Assembly: GCA_036562385.1 (NCBI GenBank)
Contig: DATCKG010000020.1
Coordinates: 1 to 30,405 of the forward strand
Direction: 5' to 3'
DNA length: 30,405 nucleotides
From: DATCKG01 sp036562385
Lineage (GTDB): Bacteria > Bacillota > Sulfobacillia > Symbiobacteriales > Symbiobacteriaceae
Part shown: positions 24,314-30,405 of the stretch, in pieces
Numbering within the stretch: position 1 is the first letter of the stretch
How the letters are laid out: every line of letters begins with the position of its first letter
Made by a program: the position numbers and the translations under genes
Notes under the pieces: generated by a model
What the model was told of the DNA's origin: nothing
Database searches by the model: none
Seen by the model: the letters and a program-made list of their open reading frames with translations, nothing else

Positions 24314-24708
24314 TCGTGGAAGACAACGCCCTGAACATGAAACTCGTATCCGATCTGCTGACCATACACGGATACGAGGTGATCCAGGCCACAGCCGGCG
24401 CGCAGGCGTTGCACCTGGCGACGACGCAGCGTCCCGACCTCATCCTCATGGATATCGCGCTGAAGGGCATGACCGGACTGGAGATCACCCAGCGGCTGAA
24501 GGCAGACTCCAGGACCGCCGCCATACCCATCGTGGCCCTGACGGCGTACGCCGGCGAGGAGGACCGCCGGCGCGCCTTCCTGGCCGGCTGTGATGGGTTC
24601 ATCGCCAAACCCATCAACACCCGCGAGCTGCCGCGGATGATCGCTTATTACCTGAAGGGAGGATCCGCCTGTGGAACGGCCGGAGACCGCACGGATTCTC
24701 ATCGCTGA
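24295..24708 (+). CDS. Single-domain response regulator
   Basis: A 137-residue receiver domain of CheY/Spo0F type with no output domain. The acidic pair Glu9-Asp10, phospho-acceptor Asp53 (LILMDIAL), Thr83-like ALTAYA and Lys of GFIAKPIN are all present. The GTG at 24295 (GAGGAAG upstream) lies within the end of the kinase gene. It is expected to take phosphate from that kinase and pass it on, perhaps by a relay, or to act on a partner protein. The 3' end overlaps the next gene by 38 nt. Confidence 0.9.
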   Translation: MPARILIVEDNALNMKLVSDLLTIHGYEVIQATAGAQALHLATTQRPDLILMDIALKGMTGLEITQRLKADSRTAAIPIVALTAYAGEEDRRRAFLAGCDGFIAKPINTRELPRMIAYYLKGGSACGTAGDRTDSHR

Positions 24709-25567
24709 AGACGATCCCTCTTCGGCCAGGCTGCTGTCCGAAATGCTGGCAGCCGCAGGGTACGAAACCATGGTAGCTCCCGACGGCCACACTGCGCTGA
24801 CCCTGGTTGCGGAGCGGCAGCCCGATCTGGTGCTGCTGGACGTGCGCATCCCCGGCCGCAACGGCTTCGAAGTGTGCGACGAGATCAAGCGATCGCCGGC
24901 CACCCGACACATTCCCGTCGTGATGATCACGGGACTCGGCGAGGAGCGTTGGCGACTCCCTTCGATCGATGTCGGTGCCGATGATCTGCTCACCAAGCCG
25001 GTTAACCGGCCCGAACTTTACGCCCGTGTCCGGGCGCTGCTACGCACGCACCGGCGCTTCCGCGAGCTGGAACGCCCGGAAGACGTGGTAAACAGCCTGT
25101 TCGCCATCATCGAGCTCCGGGACCCGCAACTGGCTGAGCACAGCCGCCTGGTGTCGACCCTGTGTGCAGGCGCAGCCCAGGCAATGGGGCTGCCGCCCGA
25201 CGAAGTGGAGTTGGTCGCACGCGCCGGGCTCCTCCACGACCTGGGTAAGGTCGTGGCCGGCGAGCCCGAGTCCCCACACCCCATCCTCGGCGAGCAGATC
25301 CTCCGCCGCCTGGGGCCGCTGTCCCGGCTGGCCCCCCTCGTGCGCGGCCACCACGAGCGTTGGAACGGCACCGGCTGGCCCGACGGCCTGCCGGCCCAGG
25401 AGCAGTCGACAGCCCTACAGCTGCTCGCCTTGGGCAACGTGCTCGCCCACCTCCTCGAGGAAGGAAAACGCCCGGAGGCAGCAGGCGAGGCCCTGCGCCG
25501 CCAAGCCGAAATGGGCTGGTGGAATCCCGCCCTGCTCGCGCCGATGCTCGGAGCCATCCCGCGCTAA
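24671..25567 (+). CDS. Receiver / HD-GYP-like response regulator, probably degenerate
   Basis: A 298-residue protein with an N-terminal receiver (Asp57 acceptor, Lys109) and an HD-GYP-like domain (about 135-298). Expected cyclic-di-GMP phosphodiesterase motifs seen: His157, HD (189-190, LLHDLGK), His203, HH (227-228) and GWPDGL in place of GYPDGL. The last metal ligand, Asp in the family's VADVYDAL, is replaced by Asn256 (LLALGNVLAHLL). Activity is therefore uncertain: it may hydrolyse c-di-GMP poorly or only bind it. The GTG at 24671 follows GGGAGG. It ends the operon; a bidirectional hairpin lies at 25620-25657. Confidence 0.85.
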   Translation: MERPETARILIAEDDPSSARLLSEMLAAAGYETMVAPDGHTALTLVAERQPDLVLLDVRIPGRNGFEVCDEIKRSPATRHIPVVMITGLGEERWRLPSIDVGADDLLTKPVNRPELYARVRALLRTHRRFRELERPEDVVNSLFAIIELRDPQLAEHSRLVSTLCAGAAQAMGLPPDEVELVARAGLLHDLGKVVAGEPESPHPILGEQILRRLGPLSRLAPLVRGHHERWNGTGWPDGLPAQEQSTALQLLALGNVLAHLLEEGKRPEAAGEALRRQAEMGWWNPALLAPMLGAIPR

Positions 25568-25619
25568 CGTGCGCCGCTCACAGCCGTGGGTTGCGGACCC
25601 TGGTGCGGCCACTACAAAC

Positions 25620-25657
25620 AGAGCCGCTGCGGCCGTATCCGGCCGTACAGCGGCTCT
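25620..25657. terminator. Bidirectional terminator between the regulatory operon and the YhcN-like gene
   Basis: AGAGCCGCTG and CAGCGGCTCT form a 10-bp stem, with CGGCCG/CGGCCG pairing inside. On the minus strand it is followed by GTTTGT, a fair T-run; on the plus strand by TTCAT. It sits between two converging genes. Confidence 0.75.
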
Positions 25658-25674
25658 TCATGTGCGAAAGCACG

Positions 25675-26496
25675 TTACGAAGCCGGGGCCGCCTCCGCGG
25701 CGGGCGTCATTTCCCGGGCGATGGCCGTCATCTCGCTCACCTTCTCCTGGGGCGACAGTTCCGGCTGGTCGCCGGTCACCCGGGCGATACGGTAGACCAG
25801 CGTCGGATCCGTGGTGACGTAGACCTCCGCCAGTTGCGGGAACATCGCCTTCACCCGAGTCCGAACCTGCTCGGCCAGCGAGGTGCCGGCTGGAGCCGTT
25901 CCGGCACTGGCGTTGGTTCCTGCCCCGGGGGTCGTCCCCGTGTTGGCATTCGTCCCCGGGTTGGCGCTCGTCCCCGGGGTGGCGTTGGTTCCTGCCTGGG
26001 CGCCGTTCTGCTGCGCCTCCTGCACGGTGGTGGGATCGATGCCGATGTACGCGATGTCACCCATCACCAGCGTGGAGACTCGCATCCCCGGGCGTGCGGC
26101 TGTGGTGCCGCCCAGCATGGCACCGCCGTTTCCGGTCCGGAAGGTGTTCGCGTTTCCACCCGGCATGGCCCCACCGCCTGTGACACGGGAGGTGTTCGTG
26201 CCGCCCATGACGGTACCGCCGTTACCCGATCCGTACATTCTTGCCACCGCGTTGGAAATCTGACGCCCCAGGTCTGTCTTCCTGGTGCCAAAGCCCACGC
26301 CGGACCCCATCAGTCCGCCAGGAGTCCCCTGCCGCCGGTTATCAGTGGTACCGGAGACGCCACTGCGGGTCGTCTGCGCGGGGCCTTGGGCCGCGTTGCC
26401 GCCGTCGGGCCGCTGCTGGGGCATCCCGGCACATCCGTAGGCGGCTGCCAGCACCAGAAGCGAGACCAGCGCTATGCGAAAACGTTCAGCACGCAT
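25675..26496 (-). CDS. YhcN/YlaJ-like sporulation lipoprotein
   Basis: A 273-residue lipoprotein: signal peptide with core LVSLLVLAAAY and lipobox YGC22, then a low-complexity Gly/Asn/Thr-rich stretch, and two family segments, LGRQISNAVARM...VSTLVMGDIAYIGID (about 80-165) and VRTRVKAMFPQLAEVYVTTDPTLVYRIARV (about 215-250), as in Bacillus YhcN/YlaJ spore lipoproteins. Between them lies an insert of GTNA/GTSAN/GTNAN-type repeats (about 170-205), unusual for the family. ATG 26496 has AAGGAGG 7 nt upstream; the longer reading to 26535 adds nothing to the signal. The family is made in the forespore and affects germination; here that is inferred from similarity. Confidence 0.85.
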   Translation of the reverse strand: MRAERFRIALVSLLVLAAAYGCAGMPQQRPDGGNAAQGPAQTTRSGVSGTTDNRRQGTPGGLMGSGVGFGTRKTDLGRQISNAVARMYGSGNGGTVMGGTNTSRVTGGGAMPGGNANTFRTGNGGAMLGGTTAARPGMRVSTLVMGDIAYIGIDPTTVQEAQQNGAQAGTNATPGTSANPGTNANTGTTPGAGTNASAGTAPAGTSLAEQVRTRVKAMFPQLAEVYVTTDPTLVYRIARVTGDQPELSPQEKVSEMTAIAREMTPAAEAAPAS

Positions 26497-26616
26497 CCCA
26501 TGGCCTCCTTGTTTCAGGCTGATTACGGTCACCAAGCATAGCTTCTTCCCATAGGCCGTGGGCTATGCTGGCAGCTTCTGCGGGCGCCGCCGCCCACGTC
26601 GCACACGGCTTTTCCC

Positions 26617-27462
26617 TTACGGATCCGTGCTCTGTTGGCTGATATCCATCTGTTTCATCAGGGCATCATAGGTGTCGGGACCCACGATGCCGTCGGGCGT
26701 CAGGCCCCGGGATCGCTGAAAGCGGCGCACTGCAGCGGCCGTCTCCTCGTCATAAACGCCATCCACCACCCCGTCGTAAAACCCCAGTACCTGCAAATAC
26801 TCCTGGATCACCCGAACATCGGAGCCGGAAGCCCGGCCGGGGAAGAGCATTCGCCCGGTTAATACCTGTCCTACGATGATGACGGAGGTTCCCACCGGTA
26901 CCCGGCTGTACAGGTCCTCCACGTCCCAGTTGTGCAAACGTATACAGCCGTGGCTCACCGCCCGCCCGATGGAAGAGTCATCGTTGGTGCCGTGGATCCC
27001 GTAGCCGCCCCACGGCACGTTCAGCCGCATCCACCGGGTGCCGAAAGGTCCGCCAGGGTCCACGGTTTTCTGCACGATGACCCAGTGGCCCAGGGGCGTC
27101 GGCGTGTTGGGTGCACCCACGGCCACGGGATAGGTCCGCTGCACCCGGCCCCGCACCCGCAGGTAAAGCCTGCGTTCGTCCACATCCACCGTGATGGCCG
27201 GCCCCCTGCTCCCGATGCCCGCGGGCGTGGCTCCGGTCCCCAGCGCCGAATACGTGACGGGACCCACGATGCCGTCGGGCACTAACTCCCGCTGCGCCTG
27301 AAAAGCCACCACCGCGTCATGGGTGCCCCGGTCGTAGGTGCTGTTCAGCGGTCCCGCGTAATAGCCCAGGGCCCTGAGCCGTTCCTGCACCCACAGCACG
27401 TCCGGGCCCTGCATGGGATTTTCCGGAATGTACCGCAAGTATCGTGACGCGGTCTGAACCAT
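26617..27462 (-). CDS. L,D-transpeptidase with two peptidoglycan-binding domains
   Basis: A 281-residue protein. Domain order: peptidoglycan-binding 1 (about 18-75, VLWVQERLRALGYY...PDGIVGPVTYSAL), YkuD catalytic domain (about 88-200) with the active-site pattern IHGTN then SHGCIRLHN (Cys nucleophile), and a second binding domain (about 210-272, VIQEYLQVLGFYDGVVDG...DGIVGPDTYDAL). It should form 3-3 cross-links or attach proteins in the wall or spore cortex. No signal peptide is visible: the protein starts MVQTASRYLRYIPENP, as in some Bacillus YkuD enzymes linked to spores. AAGGAGGGGG precedes ATG 27462. Confidence 0.92.
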   Translation of the reverse strand: MVQTASRYLRYIPENPMQGPDVLWVQERLRALGYYAGPLNSTYDRGTHDAVVAFQAQRELVPDGIVGPVTYSALGTGATPAGIGSRGPAITVDVDERRLYLRVRGRVQRTYPVAVGAPNTPTPLGHWVIVQKTVDPGGPFGTRWMRLNVPWGGYGIHGTNDDSSIGRAVSHGCIRLHNWDVEDLYSRVPVGTSVIIVGQVLTGRMLFPGRASGSDVRVIQEYLQVLGFYDGVVDGVYDEETAAAVRRFQRSRGLTPDGIVGPDTYDALMKQMDISQQSTDP

Positions 27463-27516
27463 CGCCGTCCCCCTCCTTCCCCACAGAGGATATGAAGGAG
27501 AGGCTGATTCCTAACC

Positions 27517-27549
27517 GAAAACACCCCTGCCGCGGTGCGACAGGGGTGT
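27517..27549 (-). terminator. Rho-independent terminator after the glycosyltransferase gene
   Basis: On the minus strand ACACCCCTG, loop, CAGGGGTGT followed by TTTTCGGTT. A 9-bp stem plus T-run directly after the stop at 27558. Confidence 0.85.
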
Positions 27550-27557
27550 CGGGTTTC

Positions 27558-28718
27558 TTACCGATCTTGTTTCAGCGTCGGAGGGGCGGTCCAGACCTCG
27601 GCGATTTCCCGGGCCACCCGGCTCCACGGATACCGTTCCTCCGCCAGGCGCCGGCCGGTGCGGCCCATCCGCTCCCGCAGATTCCGGTCGTCCAGCAGCC
27701 GGATGATGGCGGCCGCCATGTCCTGTGGATCCTCCGGCTGATCCACCACCAAGCCCACGCCCTGTCCCGCCACCACCTCGGGATTGCCTCCCCGGTTGGT
27801 GGTGATGATCGGCAGTCCGGAGGCCATCGCCTCGTAGTGGACCCGGGCCAGCGGCTCGTTCCACAGGGATGGACAGACAAACACGTCGCCGGCAAGGAAC
27901 CACTGGGGAATCTGATCCGGGGGGACAAAACCGGTGGTGACTACCGGCACAGGCGCGCGGGCGGCAAGGGCCCGGACGTAGGCCACGTAGTCGCTGATCC
28001 GCTGTTCCCCATACCACTTGCTGCCCACCAGCACCAGCGCCACATCCGGATGGTCCCGAGCCACAAACGGCATGGCCCGGACCAACACATCAGCACCCTT
28101 TTTGGGCGAGAGGCGGCCCACAAACAGGATCACTTTCTTGCCCTCCAGTTCATGGGACCGCCGGATCGCCTGGCGGATGGGTGCCGCCTCGGGCGCCCAG
28201 ACAGGGAGAAACTTGCGCACGTCTACCCCTGAGTAGATGGTCCGCCACTTGTTTTGCGCGGGCGGATACAGCTCCGCCACCCGCCGGCCCACGTAGTCGC
28301 TCACCGTCACCAGCCGCTCCACCGTGTCGATGACCGCCTGGGCCTCCTCGGGCACAATTTTGTGGGGCTCGAACATGTCGTTGTGAAGACTCAGGATCAG
28401 CCGGGCATCTGGTGCCGCCTGGCGCACCGGCAGCACCAGAAGGGGACGGTTAAAAATGTGGATCAGGTCAAAGCGCCGCGACTTCAGGAAGGCCAATACC
28501 TCTTCCCGGTACCGGTCCAGATTTCCCCCCGGTACCCGCACATAGTGAACGCCGTCCACCCTCTCTTCTTCCGGCAGGGTGGGATCGGTCACCCCCAGGA
28601 CGGTCAAGTCGAAGCGGTGCGCCAGCAGCGGTGCCACCGCCGCCACGTACGTCTGAATGGCGCCGCCCCGTACCGGCGGGACGGGCAGTTTCTCGGTGAC
28701 GATCATCAGCACTCTCAC
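27558..28718 (-). CDS. cotSA: CotSA-like glycosyltransferase, GT4 family
   Basis: A 387-residue GT-B fold glycosyltransferase. N-terminal domain starts VRVLMIVTEKLPVPPVRGGAIQTYV; the C-terminal domain has LFVGRLSPKKGADVLVRA and the retaining EX7E motif EPLARVHYE followed by AMASGLPIITTNRGGNPE. No signal peptide or membrane helix is present, so it acts in the cytoplasm on a nucleotide sugar. It overlaps the CotS-like gene by GTGA; in Bacillus cotSA and cotS are adjacent too, so a spore-coat role is likely (inference). The GTG at 28718 has AAGGAGGG 7 nt upstream; the longer reading from 28796 lies within the neighbouring gene. Confidence 0.85.
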   Translation of the reverse strand: MRVLMIVTEKLPVPPVRGGAIQTYVAAVAPLLAHRFDLTVLGVTDPTLPEEERVDGVHYVRVPGGNLDRYREEVLAFLKSRRFDLIHIFNRPLLVLPVRQAAPDARLILSLHNDMFEPHKIVPEEAQAVIDTVERLVTVSDYVGRRVAELYPPAQNKWRTIYSGVDVRKFLPVWAPEAAPIRQAIRRSHELEGKKVILFVGRLSPKKGADVLVRAMPFVARDHPDVALVLVGSKWYGEQRISDYVAYVRALAARAPVPVVTTGFVPPDQIPQWFLAGDVFVCPSLWNEPLARVHYEAMASGLPIITTNRGGNPEVVAGQGVGLVVDQPEDPQDMAAAIIRLLDDRNLRERMGRTGRRLAEERYPWSRVAREIAEVWTAPPTLKQDR

Positions 28719-30169
28719 CTGCCGACCCTCCTTCCCCCGGAAACCGGCGCCGGCGTCGACGACGCGTCCAGCCCCAGTTCCTTCAGAGCCTGCCACTTGG
28801 TCTCCTCGGCTGCCACCAGCTTTTGCAGTAGCTGGTCCAGTTCGGGGGACAGGAACGGCAGGGGATCCATCAGCATATCCTTCACGTGTTTGTAAAACTC
28901 GTTGGGCAGAGACATATCGATCAGAAGTACCTGATAGAGATCCGGTTCGATGGGGTTGGCCTCGTGGTAGGCCTCGATCATGGCCCGCATCCAGGCCGGA
29001 TCCCAGACCCCCATGTCGTCCATGGTGCTGGTGATGAGCTTCCGCAGGTCCCTGATCGGCAGGTCATACGCCACGCCGTCCAGATCGATGACCCAGACGC
29101 CGCCCGGCCCGATCTGCCCGTTGGACCAGCCGTAGTCCTGATGCACCACGCCCCAGGCCGGTCCGCCCCGGGCTGCCAGCCTGGCATACGACGAGGCCTC
29201 CAGCCGCTCCAGCGCCCGCCGGGCTTGCTCCTCAAACCGGTCCACCAGAGCCAGCACCGCAGCGCTGGCGGGCGCCTCCGGATAGAGCCGGGCCACCTCC
29301 CGGAACCAGCCCATCTTCGTCGCCATCTTGCGGTAGGTCCGGGGCCAGCGGTGCAGGCGGGAAGCCACCTCAGCCCCCGGCGGCGGTTCGTAGCCCCGGG
29401 AGTGACGGTGAAACTCGCCAAGGCCGTAGCAGAGGATCTTGGCCCCTTCCAGATCCTTGGGGGCTTGCGTAAGCCCCTCGATCCAGTCGGTGACGATCCA
29501 GAGCCCCCCCTGGATCTCCGCAAACAGCTCCCCGCTCCGGGTGGGGATCAGCTTAGGGACTCGTGCCCCCTGTTTCACCACGTAATCTTGCAGCCCGATA
29601 CTGAAAAGACTACGGGCAGGCGGACGGTGCAGCCGTTTCAGGCTCCGTGGTCCCCGGTCCGTCTCAATCCGCCAGATGGCTCCGCCCTTTTCAGGCTTGG
29701 TGGCCATCACCTGCATCCCCGTCACCTGCATGTCCCAGTGCTTCATCGCCTCATGGGCCTCGGCCTCCAGTTCAGGCGGAACGGTAAGATCATTCGGAGC
29801 CTTTTCCTCCTCCGGCGTGCCGCCCGACCCTTCCCAAAGGGCAGTCAACCGAACCCCGGACTGGGATGGCTGCCACCAGATGCCCGGCGCCCTTTCTCCG
29901 GTCTGCGCAGGTCGCTCCTGCCAGGGCGGGCCTCCCCACAGCCGCTGCTCCGCCGGACGCTGTTCTGACGGATCATCCCCCTGAACCCTCTCGATTCGGT
30001 GGTCTGTTCTCCAGACGACGGGCCCTCCCCCCGCTCCCATCTGGCGCACCGTCACGCCCGCTGAGACCAGGGGAGTCACGCCCGGCGGCACCCATACGCA
30101 AAGCCCGGGATTGGACGCACTGCCCGGGCCCGTCACATCCGACCGCCCGTTCGTGCTCCGTCTCGTCAA
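28715..30169 (-). CDS. cotS: CotS-like spore coat protein (kinase-like fold), extended N-terminus
   Basis: A 484-residue protein. Residues about 140-470 match the CotS/YutH family with an aminoglycoside-phosphotransferase-like fold: GVVHQDYGWSN (a Brenner-type HxDxxxxN) and VIDLDGVAYDLPIRDL (metal-binding Asp). These proteins enter the spore coat and may phosphorylate coat components. The first 140 residues are Gly/Pro/Gln-rich, low in structure, and not usual for CotS. The start is TTG 30169, supported by GGAAGGAGGGG 7 nt upstream. It overlaps the glycosyltransferase gene by GTGA and is the first gene of the pair. Confidence 0.85.
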   Translation of the reverse strand: MTRRSTNGRSDVTGPGSASNPGLCVWVPPGVTPLVSAGVTVRQMGAGGGPVVWRTDHRIERVQGDDPSEQRPAEQRLWGGPPWQERPAQTGERAPGIWWQPSQSGVRLTALWEGSGGTPEEEKAPNDLTVPPELEAEAHEAMKHWDMQVTGMQVMATKPEKGGAIWRIETDRGPRSLKRLHRPPARSLFSIGLQDYVVKQGARVPKLIPTRSGELFAEIQGGLWIVTDWIEGLTQAPKDLEGAKILCYGLGEFHRHSRGYEPPPGAEVASRLHRWPRTYRKMATKMGWFREVARLYPEAPASAAVLALVDRFEEQARRALERLEASSYARLAARGGPAWGVVHQDYGWSNGQIGPGGVWVIDLDGVAYDLPIRDLRKLITSTMDDMGVWDPAWMRAMIEAYHEANPIEPDLYQVLLIDMSLPNEFYKHVKDMLMDPLPFLSPELDQLLQKLVAAEETKWQALKELGLDASSTPAPVSGGRRVGR

Positions 30170-30268
30170 GCAGACCCCTCCTTCCCCGCAGCTTCAGGGC
30201 CCTGCTGCACTGCGGTTCAGGACATCTTATGTAAACGGTAGCGGATCCGGTGCCCCCACAGACACAGC

Positions 30269-30381
30269 GGCCGGGCCCCGGAAACCGGGCACAGAGCCCG
30301 GTCCGGGGACCCGGCCTCAGTAGGTTATCCGCGCCAGCGGCAGGCGCGGACCCGGACGCATCTTGGGTTCCATTCGTCCGG
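30269..30381. other. Three consecutive hairpins in the non-coding right end
   Basis: Hairpin 1: GGCCGGGCCCCGGA (30269-30282) with TCCGGGGACCCGGCC (30302-30316), 14 bp with one bulged A, enclosing CCGGGC/GCCCGG. Hairpin 2: TCCGCGCC (30328-30335) with GGCGCGGA (30343-30350). Hairpin 3: CCGGACG (30352-30358) with CGTCCGG (30375-30381). The window ends in GAGGAGCCGGT, which could be a ribosome site for a plus-strand gene just beyond it, making this a structured leader. No gene is seen in 30170-30405. Confidence 0.6.
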
Positions 30382-30405
30382 ATACATTTCGATAGAGGAG
30401 CCGGT

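Overview
The window looks like chromosomal DNA of a GC-rich, spore-forming Bacillota (Firmicute), most likely of the Symbiobacterium type. Evidence: strong Shine-Dalgarno sites (AAGGAGG), many GTG and some TTG starts, spore genes (CotS-like coat protein, YhcN/YlaJ-like lipoprotein), an SLH-domain surface protein and no outer-membrane genes. The organism assignment is inference; the Bacillota/spore-former part is well supported.

Layout. (1) 1-1997, minus strand: an SLH-domain exported protein translationally coupled to a second exported protein of unknown function that runs off the left edge; this corner is visibly more A/T-rich than the rest. (2) 2092-3969, minus: a soluble Ser/Thr protein kinase fused to a seven-bladed WD40 propeller. 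Its start faces the Tad operon across a near-perfect TTGACA-N16-TATAAT promoter whose -10 lies in a palindrome (ATTATAAT). (3) 4062-12843, plus: a Tad/Flp pilus operon in unusual order: three TadE-like pseudopilins, CpaB, TadB, TadC, a Flp-type pilin, TadZ, TadA and an FHA-domain protein. A five-unit 23-bp degenerate tandem repeat lies inside it. No prepilin peptidase, secretin or TadD is present in the window. (4) 12844-15883: possible group II intron 3' remnant, then two minus-strand membrane proteins (one an LppM-like lipoprotein) sharing a related C-terminal membrane segment.

(5) 15884-21241, minus: hpdB-hpdC-MFS-hpdA, a glycyl-radical 4-hydroxyphenylacetate decarboxylase system (p-cresol forming). 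Catalytic residues have exactly the spacing of the characterised clostridial enzyme, and the Fe-S small subunit, which indoleacetate decarboxylases lack, is present. (6) 21555-25567, plus, divergent from hpdB: a PocR-like sensor/LuxR-type regulator, an extracytoplasmic-sensing histidine kinase, a single-domain response regulator and a receiver-HD-GYP-like protein, overlapping or closely spaced. This is the best candidate for an undescribed regulatory system controlling aryl-acetate decarboxylation.

(7) 25675-30169, minus: spore/cell-wall genes: YhcN/YlaJ-like lipoprotein, L,D-transpeptidase with two peptidoglycan-binding domains, CotSA-like glycosyltransferase and CotS-like coat protein with a long N-terminal extension. 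The right edge (30269-30381) carries three consecutive hairpins in a non-coding stretch.

No rRNA, tRNA, intact insertion sequence or CRISPR array was seen.
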